This document shows, piece by piece, positions 35,403 through 44,825 of a DNA stretch of 64,000 bases (its first letter is position 1; each line of letters opens with the position of its first letter). This DNA is from Caballeronia sp031450805 (GTDB lineage: Bacteria > Pseudomonadota > Gammaproteobacteria > Burkholderiales > Burkholderiaceae). The notes under the pieces are model-generated. The model saw only the letters and a list, made by a program, of their open reading frames with translations. It was not told the origin of the DNA and ran no database searches. The stretch lies in contig NZ_JARTVY010000005.1 in the NCBI RefSeq assembly GCF_031450805.1, positions 248,001 through 312,000 of the forward strand, written 5' to 3'. A program made the position numbers and the translations under genes.

Positions 35403-37489
35403 CTAGAACGTCGTGCGCAGGCCGACCATCACGCTGCGGGCGCCTTCGGGCGCGATATCGCGCACGACCGAGCTTGCATAACGGATGTCCTGGTTGGTCA
35501 GGTTGTCCCCGCGCACATACGCGAGCCAGTTCGTCGCGCCGACGTGGAACTTGTACGTGAGCATCACGCCCAGCCGCGTGTAGCTCGCCGTCGGCAGATC
35601 GTTTTCGGGCACGCGATGCTGCGCCCACGCGTGCTCCATCTCCGCGCGCGCGCCGAACGGTCCATAGCCGTAGTCGAGCGCGACCGTCGCCCGCAGCGGC
35701 GAGATGCGCGGCAGCGGCTGACCGGTGTCTATGTTGCGGGCATGCGTGTAGTCGCCGATCAGCGAGACATCGACCTTGTGCGCGCCTTGCTCGAAAACCC
35801 GCCACTTTCCATCGAACTCGATGCCGTACAACTCCGCGCGCACGCCGCGATAGACCGCTTCGTTCAGCGCGTCGCCTGTGCCGGGCGGCACGACTTCGTC
35901 GCCGTCGTCCACCAGGCGTCCGGTGTTGTACTCGGTCAGGTAATTTTCGAAGCGGCTATAGAACGCGCCGATGCTGCCCCGGTTCGGCCCGCTCGCAAAA
36001 CGCAGCGACAGATCGGCCGAGACGGCCTTTTCCTTCTGTGCCTCCGGATTGCCGATCAGGTACTGACCGGTCGCATCATGCGGCCCGTTGGCGAAGAGTT
36101 CGTACAGCGCGGGCGCGCGTTCCGTATAGGCGACGTTGCCCGCCACCGACCACGCGGGCGTCAGCTTGTACAGCGCGCCGAGCGACGCGCTGACCGCGTT
36201 GAAATCGCGATCCGCGGCGCTCGCGAACTTGTCGTTGCCCGCCGCGGCCGGGTCCTGCTTCACATGTTCATAGCGTGCGCCCGCGCTGAGGTTGAGCGCA
36301 TCCGCGACCTTCCATTCTTCCAGCGCGAACAGCGCGATGTTGGTCGTCTGCGTGGTCGGCACGAGCGTCTCGTCGCCGAGCGCGGAGAACGTGTTCTGGC
36401 TGATCTGCACGCCGATCGCGCCTTCGAGCGGACCGATCTTGCGATGCTGCGCCTCCAGCCGCGCTTCATAGCCGTGATTGCGGAATGTCGTGCCGGTCTC
36501 GCCGTTGTCGATTTCCCTGTGCTCGTAGTCCGTGTAGCCGAAGTCGAATTTCAGTTGCGAAAACGGCCCCTGAAGATTGCGCACTTCGGACGCCACCGCG
36601 ACGTGATCCTGATGCATGCGCAGCCGCACATCGTCTTCGGCGACGGAGCCGTAGTTCGCTTCGTAGCCGTTGTACGACACGCCCGCGTAGCCATCGGCCC
36701 ACGTGTACGACGTACCGAGCGCGCCTCCGTGCCACCGGCCGTCGCTGTTCGGAATGCTGCCGTAGGCCTGGTCGGCGTCGGGGCCGTCGAGCGCGCGCTG
36801 ACGATCGGAATGCGCGAAGCCCGGTATGCGCTTCTTGCTCGTTTCGCGATCGAATGCATCGACATGAAAGGCGAACTGCCCGTTGCCGCCTTCGACCATT
36901 GCTGCGCCGGCGCGCGCAAGGTTGGCGCCGCCGTAGCTCGCATCGAGAGCACCGTCCACGCCCTTGATCGGCTCGCGCGGGATGCGGTTATCGATTGTAT
37001 TGACCACGCCGCCGATCGCATTGCCGCCGTACAGCAGCGCCGCCGGTCCGCGCACGATCTCGACACGCTCGACGGTTAGCGGCTCCTGCGGCACGGCGTG
37101 GTCATACGAGAGCGACGAGGCGTCCCAGGCTGCGACGCCGTTCTGCAGCAGGCGAATGCGGTCGCCATCCATGCCTCGGATGATGGGACGGCCGACCATC
37201 GGTCCATACGTCGTGGTCGATACGCCCGGCAGACCGTTGAGTGTCTCGCCGAGCGAGTTCGTTTGCCGGCGCGTCAGCTCATCTCCGAATAGCGCCGTCG
37301 CCGGAGCGATGAGGTCGGTGTCGCCGAGGGGATTGGCGGTCACGAAAACCGGGGAGAGCGCGTCACCAGGAATTGGAGAGCCGCTGACAGCCGCGTTCTG
37401 CTGTGCATGGCAATGAATGCGAAGCAAGCCAGCGATAGCGGTGAGAAATGAAGGATTCGTCTGGGCAGGTGCTTGAGGTTTTTATTCAC
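35403..37489 (-). pseudogene. TonB-dependent outer-membrane receptor (ZnuD-like) with frameshift after signal peptide
   Basis: The body (about 660 residues) has a plug domain (RPIIRGMDGDRIRLLQNG, VERVEIVRGPAALLYGGNAIG) and a 22-strand barrel ending in VMVGLRTTF. The signal peptide is in another frame: GTG at 37489 gives NKNLKHLPRRILHFSP then SLACFAFIA, while AQQNAAVSGSPIPGDALSP starts the mature protein about 37,405. Restoring one base near 37,410 would join them as FAIAHA-QQ, a classic cleavage site. Without that, the body frame starts at 37427 (MLRIHCHAQQ) without a signal. It is either a true frameshift or a one-base sequencing error. Zur-like boxes upstream point to zinc uptake. Confidence 0.75.
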
Positions 37490-37520
37490 GGTCGACTGTC
37501 CGGTTTTTACTGTGGCTCCT

Positions 37521-37620
37521 CCGCGCTGTGAGTGTAACGATATAACATTGCACTCACAGCGCGGCACATGCATCGACAGACCTCTCGCCGATGCGCGGGT
37601 GCAATGTTATATTGTTGCAT
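37521..37620. promoter_or_regulatory. two Zur-like boxes, one nested in a 14-bp inverted repeat
   Basis: On the minus strand, GTGCAATGTTATATCGTTAC (37552-37533) matches, base for base except two, GTGCAATGTTATATTGTTGC on the plus strand (37600-37619). Both resemble the AT-rich Zur palindrome (TGTTATA-TATAACA type). The first is enclosed by perfect 14-bp arms CCGCGCTGTGAGTG (37521-37534) and its complement (37551-37564). The receptor start is 32 nt downstream of the nearer box. Confidence 0.65.
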
Positions 37621-37683
37621 CCCGTAGGTAAACGGACGTTCGTCGGATGCAATCTGCCGACGGAAGCGGAACTGCAACCTGGC

Positions 37684-38205
37684 TCATTTCGGAATTGAGA
37701 ACGCACTCATGAGCGTGTTGACTCCTTCAAAGTGAGCCTCGATTTCTGTGAGACGCTCGTGAGAAACGGTTCCACCCATTCCGTCAATCAACTTCAAAAG
37801 CGGGTCGGGCGAGCCCGCCGCGCCCCACTGTCCCTCCGGTACTTCGACGACGTGCACCCAGATGCCGGTGCCGTCATCCGACGGATCGACGACTAGCGCG
37901 TCGCGAAGATGCGCGGTGATCTCGGCAATCGCGCGAAGCTTGAGATCCGTGTTGAGGAACGCCTCGGGCGCGATGATGCGAGCAAAACACATCGTGCGGC
38001 CACGCACGTAGGTGTGATCGAACCGGCCGCCGACGGCCCAGTCTTGCGTCGGTAAAACGCGAAACCATATCCAGTCGCGCAGAGAGGCCGCCTCGGTCGG
38101 ACCGCCGATTTCGATGTCGAGCATTGCTTTCGACAATGCCTGTGCAAGGGACTCTTTCGTCCGGGGCGGATTGGGTTCTCGGGTCGTGACTTCGATGAAT
38201 GGCAC
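37684..38205 (-). CDS. tautomerase (4-oxalocrotonate/MIF superfamily) protein
   Basis: The protein has about 173 residues. GTG at 38205 starts (M)PFIEVTTREPNPPR, exposing the catalytic Pro1. AAGGAG precedes it by 7 nt, which decides this start over an ATG at 38253. ALSKAMLDIEIGGP and a second half with RFDHTYVRGRTMCF suggest two fused beta-alpha-beta units. It lies 52 nt downstream of a MATE pump gene and is probably in its operon under TetR control. Such proteins detoxify or isomerise enols and halogenated acids. The substrate is not known. Confidence 0.72.
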   Translation of the reverse strand: MPFIEVTTREPNPPRTKESLAQALSKAMLDIEIGGPTEAASLRDWIWFRVLPTQDWAVGGRFDHTYVRGRTMCFARIIAPEAFLNTDLKLRAIAEITAHLRDALVVDPSDDGTGIWVHVVEVPEGQWGAAGSPDPLLKLIDGMGGTVSHERLTEIEAHFEGVNTLMSAFSIPK

Positions 38206-38257
38206 TTCGACGCTCCTTTCGGTGAAGGTGGCTCGATCGACAGGACGACGCAAGCGG

Positions 38258-39679
38258 TCAGCTCCGCCCGCGCCGGCCCCAGTCTGCGCGGATCGTCCAT
38301 CCGGTCAGGATAAGCCCGTACATCACGAGTCCAGCGGCGATTGCAGCGAACAGCCACAGCACTGAACCGGTCAGCGTCAGTGCAAACCATCCGCCTCCCG
38401 CCACCAGTAGCAGCCGGGCCAGACCGCCTAACACGGGCCATAGCAAGGTCCCGGCGCCCTGGTTCGCGAAATACAGCGCAAAGCCAAAGCCGTACAGCCC
38501 ATAAAAAGGCCCGACCACGCGCAGATAGGTGGATCCCGCGGCAATCATCGCCGGGTCGGAGCCGAACAGGCGCAGCCACAGCGCGGGGACAAATGCCGCC
38601 GTCAACCCGAGCCCCTCCGTCATGACGAAACAGACCGCTCCGCCGATCAGCGCGATCGACCGCGCCCGCGGACCGCGCGCCGCGCCCACATTCATGCCGA
38701 CCATTGCGACCAGCGTGCCGCCTACGCCAAAGACCAGCGGGACCAGCAGATACTCGAGACGGGCGCCGGTGCCGAAACCGGCGACCTCGGCTGCACCGAA
38801 TCGATGACCTATCAGCGCGGTGGCGGAGGCGATCGTTGCGTTGGTGACAACGGAAGACAGCGCGGCGAGCGCGCCCACGCGCAGAATCTTCGAGAACACC
38901 TGAGCGCGTAGACGCACCCACCGGAACCGCGCGGCATTGCGGCCGCTCAGGATGTACCAGCCGAAGAACAGCGCGCCGCAGAAGTAGTAGAGCAGCAGCG
39001 CGACGCCACCGCCTGCTACGCCGATGCGCGGGAATGGCCCAATACCGAAGATCAGCAACGGCGATAACGGCACCAGTATCAACACACCGCCGCACATGCC
39101 TATTGCGGGAATGGTCAGATTGCCGGTGCCTCGAATCACGGCAGCAAGTGCGTTCATGATCCACAGAACCGGCATGCCGAGAAAAACGACGTTCGAATAG
39201 GTCAGCGCCGCGCTGAGCGATGCGCCCTCACCGCCCAGCGCCCGATAGAGGGACGGCCCGCAACTGAGGATGACAACCGAGCAGACAAGCCCGAGCCCGC
39301 CCGTCAGCACGATAGCGTGAAGCACCAGCGCATCCGCCTCGTCACGCCGGTCACCGCCGATCGCCCTTGCGATCGCCGACGAGATGCCGCCTCCGAATGC
39401 GCCGCCGGACACCGTCTGCATCAGCATCAGCACCGGGAACACGATGGCCATCGCGGCGAGGACATCGGTGCCGAGCCGTGACAGATACCAGGTTTCAATA
39501 AGTCCGGTCGCCGCCTGCGCGACCATGATGATCACGTTGGGCCAGGACAGGCGGACCACGGTCGAAAGAATCGGCCCATCGAGAAGCAGCGTGCGACGCA
39601 GCGCATGTCGGTCGGCAACAGCACCGCTCACGACATCTTGCGCGCGCAGGTCTCCCGAGCCGGAAGAACGCGTGTTCAT
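38258..39679 (-). CDS. MATE-family multidrug efflux transporter
   Basis: This protein of about 473 residues has 12 helices in two homologous halves. Typical segments are VVRLSWPNVIIMVAQAATGL, GLIETWYLSRLG and, in the second half, LAALSSVVTNATIASATALI. It exports cationic drugs or toxic metabolites with Na+ or H+. I chose ATG at 39679 because AGGAG lies 7 nt upstream. Its promoter lies in the perfect inverted repeat shared with the divergent esterase gene and is probably repressed by the nearby TetR protein. Confidence 0.87.
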   Translation of the reverse strand: MNTRSSGSGDLRAQDVVSGAVADRHALRRTLLLDGPILSTVVRLSWPNVIIMVAQAATGLIETWYLSRLGTDVLAAMAIVFPVLMLMQTVSGGAFGGGISSAIARAIGGDRRDEADALVLHAIVLTGGLGLVCSVVILSCGPSLYRALGGEGASLSAALTYSNVVFLGMPVLWIMNALAAVIRGTGNLTIPAIGMCGGVLILVPLSPLLIFGIGPFPRIGVAGGGVALLLYYFCGALFFGWYILSGRNAARFRWVRLRAQVFSKILRVGALAALSSVVTNATIASATALIGHRFGAAEVAGFGTGARLEYLLVPLVFGVGGTLVAMVGMNVGAARGPRARSIALIGGAVCFVMTEGLGLTAAFVPALWLRLFGSDPAMIAAGSTYLRVVGPFYGLYGFGFALYFANQGAGTLLWPVLGGLARLLLVAGGGWFALTLTGSVLWLFAAIAAGLVMYGLILTGWTIRADWGRRGRS

Positions 39680-39736
39680 CAACTCTCCTGAAGCTCCGCG
39701 ACGTCGTGTCACGCCGCCGGAAAGTCGCCATCTTAA

Positions 39737-39795
39737 ATTTGAGCTACTAGTCGGTCAAGCGAAGCAAAGCTTGTTGACCGACTAGTAGCTCAAAT
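39737..39795. promoter_or_regulatory. perfect 22-bp inverted repeat carrying two divergent promoters (TetR operators)
   Basis: The left arm (39737-39758, ATTTGAGCTACTAGTCGG...) and right arm (39774-39795) are exact complements with a 15-nt spacer. Each contains GCTACTAGTCGGTC. TTGACC at each inner end is a -35. The leftward -10 is TAAGAT after 17 nt and the rightward one TAACGT after about 18. The operator thus sits between -35 and -10 of both promoters, the usual TetR arrangement. Confidence 0.75.
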
Positions 39796-39849
39796 GCTAA
39801 CGTGCAGTCCAGTTGGGCGCTCGGCCCTGACTTTCCATGAGGTAGCAAC

Positions 39850-41052
39850 GTGGCAAATGACCTTTCGATCGCGGCCCGGCTCGACTTCAAGCCACTCGAC
39901 AATCAGCTGGGCGACGCCATCCGCAACGGCGTCGCGCCAGGTGTGGTCGCGATCGCGGCAATGCCTGACGGCATCATCTACGAAGGCGCGTTCGGCAACG
40001 CGGGCCTGGACGACGATGCGCCGATATCGCCGGACACGGTGTTCTGGATCCTGTCGATGACAAAGGCCGTGACAGCCGCAGCCTGTATGCAAATGATCGA
40101 GCAGGGCCGTCTGCATGTCGATCAACCTGCGGCAGAAATACTGCCGGCGCTGGCGTCGCCGCAGGTACTGGAAGGCTTTGCGCCGGACAACACGCCGCTC
40201 CTGCGTCCGGCGAAGCGCCCGATCACGGTTCGCCACCTCCTTACGCACACCTCCGGCCATACCTACTCGTTGTGGAGCGAAGCGCTCGCGCGCTACGAGG
40301 AGGTCACCGGCACGCCAGTCATTTTCTCGGGCAAGAACGCGGCGTTCGACGTACCGCTGGAATTCGATCCCGGCGAGCGATGGCACTACGGGATCTCGCT
40401 GGACTGGGTCGGCAAGCTCGTGGAAGCGGTCAGCGGTCAATCGCTGGACGTGTATTTCCGCGAGAACATCTTCTCTCCATTGGGGATGAAAGACACCGGC
40501 TTCGTGATCGGCAGCGAGCAAAGGCGCAGGCTTGCGACGGCTGCACAACGGCAGCCGGATGGTTCCTTAATGTCGGAACCCTATGAGCCGCCCCAACGGC
40601 CCGAATTCTTCATGGGCGGCACGGGTCTGTTCAGCACACCCCGGGACTATCTGACTTTCCTGCGCATGCTGCTGCAGGGCGGTAGCCTCGACGGCGTTAG
40701 AATCCTGAAGCCGCAGACCGTTGCCGCGATGATGAGCAACCAGATCGGGGACCTTAACGTCGAAAAGATGGTCAGCCCCCGCCCCGCACGTTCGAACGAC
40801 TTCGATCTCTTTCCCGGCATGAAGCACAAATGGGGCTTTTCATTCGACATCAACGCGCAACCCGGCCCCTTCGGTCGAAGTGTAGGCAGTGCCGCGTGGG
40901 CGGGCGCGTTGAACACCCACTACTGGATTGATCCCGTGAAGCGGGTCACCGGCGCACTGTTCACTCAGGTGTGGCCGTTCTACGACGACCAGGTGGTCGG
41001 TTTATTCAACAGATTCGAGCAAAGCCTGTATCGGGCCATCGAGAAAGGCTGA
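39850..41052 (+). CDS. serine beta-lactamase-like hydrolase / family VIII esterase
   Basis: This 400-residue class C beta-lactamase-fold protein has the nucleophile Ser and Lys in SMTKAV (near 69), the Tyr-type second motif in WHYGISLDWVG and the third motif region in GSAAWAGALNTHYWID. It lacks a signal peptide, so it is cytoplasmic, as with EstB-type esterases of Burkholderia, rather than a secreted lactamase. It probably hydrolyses esters. It is divergent from the MATE pump and in line with the TetR gene 31 nt downstream. Confidence 0.85.
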   Translation: MANDLSIAARLDFKPLDNQLGDAIRNGVAPGVVAIAAMPDGIIYEGAFGNAGLDDDAPISPDTVFWILSMTKAVTAAACMQMIEQGRLHVDQPAAEILPALASPQVLEGFAPDNTPLLRPAKRPITVRHLLTHTSGHTYSLWSEALARYEEVTGTPVIFSGKNAAFDVPLEFDPGERWHYGISLDWVGKLVEAVSGQSLDVYFRENIFSPLGMKDTGFVIGSEQRRRLATAAQRQPDGSLMSEPYEPPQRPEFFMGGTGLFSTPRDYLTFLRMLLQGGSLDGVRILKPQTVAAMMSNQIGDLNVEKMVSPRPARSNDFDLFPGMKHKWGFSFDINAQPGPFGRSVGSAAWAGALNTHYWIDPVKRVTGALFTQVWPFYDDQVVGLFNRFEQSLYRAIEKG

Positions 41053-41083
41053 TCGGCGCTGCTCGTTGCAAGGAAGATTCGTG

Positions 41084-41659
41084 ATGTCAAAGCCGTCGAA
41101 GCGTGAGCAGTTGCTTGAAGCGACAAAAGATCTCCTCTGGGAAGTCGGATTTGAAGCGATGTCGCCACGCGATATTCAGGAGCGTAGCGCTGCCAGGCCC
41201 GGCAGTCTCTACCATCACTTTCCGTCGAAGCTCGCGCTTGCCGGCGAAGCGATGAGCGAGATCGCGCAGAAGGACATCGCCAGAATCGACGAGTTCTTCG
41301 CCGTTGATGCCCCTCCTCTCGACACCGTGAAACGCTATCTTCGTCTCGAACGGGACAGCGTTCGCGGATGCAGGTTCGGGCGTCTGGTCAACGAGGCTTC
41401 CATCGAACATGACGAACTGCGCCGGCCCGTCACCGCGTTCTTCGACACCATCCGACGGAACCTGACCGACAAGCTATCTCAGGCGAAGGCCGAAGGAACA
41501 CTGCCGCAGCGCGTCGATCCCGAGAAGCTCGCCCTCACACTTCTTGCTCTGATTCAGGGCGGGGCCATTCTCGCCCGGTCGTATCAGGATGAGTCGCTCG
41601 CCCGGCAAGCGATCGAAGGCGCGCTTTCGCTGCTCGCGCACGCCACGCAACAGAGCTGA
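41084..41659 (+). CDS. TetR/AcrR-family transcriptional regulator
   Basis: This 191-residue protein has an N-terminal helix-turn-helix (REQLLEATKDLLWEVGFEAM, IQERSAARPGSLYHHFPSKLAL) and a helical ligand domain close to the group with RGCRFGRLVNEAS (TetR_C_16-like). I chose ATG at 41084 with AAGGAAG nearby. It is in line with the esterase gene and probably represses both esterase-tetR and MATE-tautomerase units through the inverted repeat. The inducer may be an electrophile or ester. Confidence 0.87.
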   Translation: MSKPSKREQLLEATKDLLWEVGFEAMSPRDIQERSAARPGSLYHHFPSKLALAGEAMSEIAQKDIARIDEFFAVDAPPLDTVKRYLRLERDSVRGCRFGRLVNEASIEHDELRRPVTAFFDTIRRNLTDKLSQAKAEGTLPQRVDPEKLALTLLALIQGGAILARSYQDESLARQAIEGALSLLAHATQQS

Positions 41660-42359
41660 CCCACGCAACGACCCGAATGAGCGGTCGTCATACATTTATT
41701 TAGGATGTCTTTATATGACACATCTGTATGAGCTTTAATCGGCTCTATATATTGCCGGGCAGTGGCTCGTCATCATGGGGTTGCGGCGGTTTGGGGGCTC
41801 CTGGTTTCACAGCAGCCACAAGGGACGGTCATCAGGCACATGAAACTTCGATGATCGCGTGCGTCGCCATCCCTGCGTCGGCGCACGTTAGCAAGTAGGA
41901 TTGCACCGCTGGTCGGTGAGTCATTGCTCACAGATGAGCAATCCGTTAGCCGGTTTTCGACCACTACCCTTCGACCACCGGCGTCGCGACCGGATCTATC
42001 CATCGTTTCCGTGCGGACAGCGCGGATTGGGGTTCGAGCTTGTGGGGTTTGAAAAGCGCATAAGACCTCGGTTACGACCACGAAGCAGTTTTCCAGTTGG
42101 AAGGCAGCTTCAACGCGAAAGGCGGTGGACTGCATGTCGTGCGCGCTCGCCGTTACGAATCAGCTACACCAGAAACCCTGGGTCGAGCATGTACAACGAA
42201 GCAATGGCTTTCGTTGAGGCCCTTTCAACGCACGCGATATTTCGGGCCGACTAATGACCATGTCTAACAGTCGATTTACAGCAATTCGTTAGAGAAGTTG
42301 CCGATCGGCCAGCGCCTCACCGTGCGACTCCATGCCGACTTCTCCCGCCCGCACGCAGC
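41660..42359. other. region without a convincing gene
   Basis: This 700-nt stretch between the TetR and LysR genes has lower coding quality. Short frames on both strands are arginine- and serine-rich without ribosome sites. I see no RNA gene, repeat or mobile-element end. Confidence 0.5.
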
Positions 42360-43286
42360 TCATCGGCCGCGCAGTTCAGAAGAGGTCCGCTTCAAATCCG
42401 CAATGATCCACTGCAGACATTCTTCGGCCAGCGGATCGAGCTGTCTTCCGGCAAGCGACATCACCTGCAATCGCCGCTGCGTGAGCAAGGGATTATCGAA
42501 CGCAATTGCGGTCAATTCGTCGCCAGCGAGTCGCTTGGCAACCGACACATACCCGGACGGCATGATCGCCTCCGGGATCGCCTGCGCAAAGCGGTATAGG
42601 GCTGCAACATAGCGACTCGTCATCATCGGCAATATCTCTATGCCTTCGACATCGCACGCGATATCGAATAACTGACGATTGGTTGTCCCTTTGTCCTGCA
42701 GCAGCACGGGAAAGGCAGTCAGATCCCTAAGAGCGATCTTCGAGCGCCGGGCGAGTGGATGCGCGCGATGCATCAGCGCCATTACCGGCGCGCGCTGCGT
42801 GAACTCCACCACCACACCGGCCTCCGGTTTGAAGCTGAACGCCAGCGCAATTGATGCCTCCCCCGACAGTAGCATCTGGCTCGCGCGATCGGATTGCACC
42901 ACTTCGAGTTGAATCGCCACATCGGCATGATTTGCGCAGAACGCAGCCAGTGACACGGGCAAGAAATCGAACGCAAAGCCTTCGGTGCAGGCGATAGTCA
43001 ACGTGCGTGCCCGCCGCCGCTCTTCGCCCTGAATCTCTTCGAATACCGCTTCCGCATCGGCTAACGTGCGCTGCGCATGACGCAGCAAAAGCCTTCCCGC
43101 ATGCGATAAAACCATGCCGCGCGCATGGCGCTCGAATAAAGAAACGCCGAGATCGCCCTCCAGCTTTGCGATATGACGGCTCAAAGCCGACACAGTCAGA
43201 CCAAGCTTCTCGGTCGCGGCGCTCAGTGAACCAGCCTGCGCCACCACCGAAAAATAGTAAAGCGACGGCTCAAGCAGCTTGCGCAT
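42360..43286 (-). CDS. LysR-family transcriptional regulator
   Basis: This 308-residue protein has a helix-turn-helix (YYFSVVAQAGSLSAATEKLG, LTVSALSRHIAKLEGDLGVS) and a type 2 periplasmic-binding-like effector domain. It is divergent from the M20 hydrolase operon, with 100 nt between starts. The motif GATTGCGAATAC in that spacer recurs upstream of the porin at the far end of the operon, so it probably governs both. The effector is presumably the imported compound or an early product. Confidence 0.88.
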   Translation of the reverse strand: MRKLLEPSLYYFSVVAQAGSLSAATEKLGLTVSALSRHIAKLEGDLGVSLFERHARGMVLSHAGRLLLRHAQRTLADAEAVFEEIQGEERRRARTLTIACTEGFAFDFLPVSLAAFCANHADVAIQLEVVQSDRASQMLLSGEASIALAFSFKPEAGVVVEFTQRAPVMALMHRAHPLARRSKIALRDLTAFPVLLQDKGTTNRQLFDIACDVEGIEILPMMTSRYVAALYRFAQAIPEAIMPSGYVSVAKRLAGDELTAIAFDNPLLTQRRLQVMSLAGRQLDPLAEECLQWIIADLKRTSSELRGR

Positions 43287-43340
43287 GACAGAGTACCGGC
43301 AATGACAGAGGTTTGAGTAAAACGCAAATGTACCTTGTTT

Positions 43341-43357
43341 GATTGCGAATACACAAA
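43341..43357. promoter_or_regulatory. motif shared with porin promoter
   Basis: GATTGCGAATACACAAA lies between the divergent LysR and M20 genes. GATTGCGAATACGCGAA at 50645-50661, before the porin, matches at 15 of 17 positions. It contains a TTGCG...CAA dyad with LysR-like T-N11-A spacing. Confidence 0.55.
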
Positions 43358-43386
43358 TACTTCGATAGGGCTAACCTGAATCCAGG

Positions 43387-44796
43387 ATGACCCACACACC
43401 TCACGACATGTCCCGACAAAGCGCCCTCGCCCTCGCCCGTTCGCACTTCGACAGCGGCGATTTCTTAGCCACGCTGAGCCGCCGCGTGGCGCTCGCAACA
43501 GAAAGCCAGCGCGCCGACGCAGCGCCGCTTCTGCGCCGTTACCTCACCGAAGAAGTCGAAAGTTCGCTCGCAAAGCTCGGCTTCGTATGCGAGATCGTCG
43601 ATAACCCCGTGGCGGGCATGCCGCCATTTCTCTTGGGCGAACGCATCGAGTCGCCGGACCGCCCGACCGTGCTGCTCTATGGACACGGCGACGTGATCGA
43701 TGGCGATGCACGGAACTGGACGAACGATCGTTCGCCATGGCAAGTGCGAGTTGAGGGCGATCGCTGGTATGGACGCGGCATCGCGGACAACAAGGCGCAA
43801 CACTCGATCAATCTCGCCGCGCTCGCGGCTGTCTTTGCCGAGCGCGGCGAACTTGGCTTCAACGCGAAGATCATCTTCGAAATGGGCGAGGAAGTCGGCT
43901 CGCCTGGCCTCAATGCGATGTGCGAAAACATGCGCGAGCGCCTGTCGGCTGACCTGTTGATCGCATCGGATGGGCCGCGCCAGCGCGCTCCAGCGCCGAC
44001 GATCTTCCTCGGCTCCCGCGGCGCACTGCATTTTCGCTTGCGCGTGAACAACCCCGCCGGCGCGCGTCACTCGGGCAACTGGGGCGGCGTGCTCGCGAAT
44101 CCCGCAACCGTGCTTGCCAACGCGCTCGCAAGTCTCGTCGATGGCAACGGCCGCATCCGCATCAACGGGCTCTTGCCGCCACCGATTCCGCCGCAAGTGC
44201 GCGCGCGCGTCGCACAACTCGAAGTGGGCGCGGACGAAGGCGATCCGGCGTTGTCGTCGAACTGGGGTGAGCCCGGACTCACGCCCGCCGAGCGCGTGTT
44301 CGCTTGGAACACGCTCGAAGTGCTCGCGATGAATGCGGGCAATGTGACGAACCCCGTCAGTGCGATCCCGCGTGCGGCCGAAGCGGTATGCCAGCTACGC
44401 TTCGTCGTCGGCACGGAATGGCTGCGGGCGAAAGAGCTCATCGAGCAACATCTGGCGCGCGAAGGTTTCAACGGCATCGAAGTGTCGATAGAAGCATCGG
44501 GCGCCGCGACGCGCCTGGATCCGAACGATCCGTGGGTCGCGTTCACCGAGCGGTCGATCGAGGCATCGACGGGAAAACCCGTGACGCTCTTGCCGAATCT
44601 CGGCGGCACCATTCCCAACGAATGCTTCGCCGACACGCTGAATCTCGCGACCATCTGGATTCCGCACTCGTATCCCGGCTGCCGTCAGCATGCGCCCGAT
44701 GAACACGTGCTCGCACCCGTGATGCGCGAAGCGCTGCAATTGATGACCGGCGTGTTTTGGGACCTCGGCGAGTCCGACGTCCCTGCCGCGCGCTAA
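43387..44796 (+). CDS. M20-family metallohydrolase (peptidase/aminoacylase type)
   Basis: This 469-residue dinuclear zinc enzyme has metal ligands in YGHGDVIDG (His, Asp), GRGIADNKAQ (Asp), FEMGEEVGSPG (the catalytic Glu pair), ASDGPR (Asp) and the late His in APDEHVLAP. The dimerisation lid lies between. M20 enzymes release amino acids from peptides, N-acyl or N-carbamoyl compounds. It is first in an operon with an MHS transporter and a kynureninase-like enzyme, so it may free an aromatic amino acid from a conjugate. The start could also be ATG at 43408. Confidence 0.88.
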   Translation: MTHTPHDMSRQSALALARSHFDSGDFLATLSRRVALATESQRADAAPLLRRYLTEEVESSLAKLGFVCEIVDNPVAGMPPFLLGERIESPDRPTVLLYGHGDVIDGDARNWTNDRSPWQVRVEGDRWYGRGIADNKAQHSINLAALAAVFAERGELGFNAKIIFEMGEEVGSPGLNAMCENMRERLSADLLIASDGPRQRAPAPTIFLGSRGALHFRLRVNNPAGARHSGNWGGVLANPATVLANALASLVDGNGRIRINGLLPPPIPPQVRARVAQLEVGADEGDPALSSNWGEPGLTPAERVFAWNTLEVLAMNAGNVTNPVSAIPRAAEAVCQLRFVVGTEWLRAKELIEQHLAREGFNGIEVSIEASGAATRLDPNDPWVAFTERSIEASTGKPVTLLPNLGGTIPNECFADTLNLATIWIPHSYPGCRQHAPDEHVLAPVMREALQLMTGVFWDLGESDVPAAR

Positions 44797-44825
44797 CTCC
44801 ACAACGAAACTTCGGAACGCACACC

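Noticed and set aside
39737..39795. Inverted repeat as ends of an insertion sequence
   Set aside because: The arms are only 15 nt apart with no transposase between, and they hold promoter and operator elements.
39850..41052. Secreted class C beta-lactamase (antibiotic resistance)
   Set aside because: There is no signal peptide and the second and third motifs resemble EstB-type esterases more than AmpC.
41773..42254. Open frames on both strands between the TetR and LysR genes
   Set aside because: No family features, no ribosome sites and overlapping one another. I could not support a gene.
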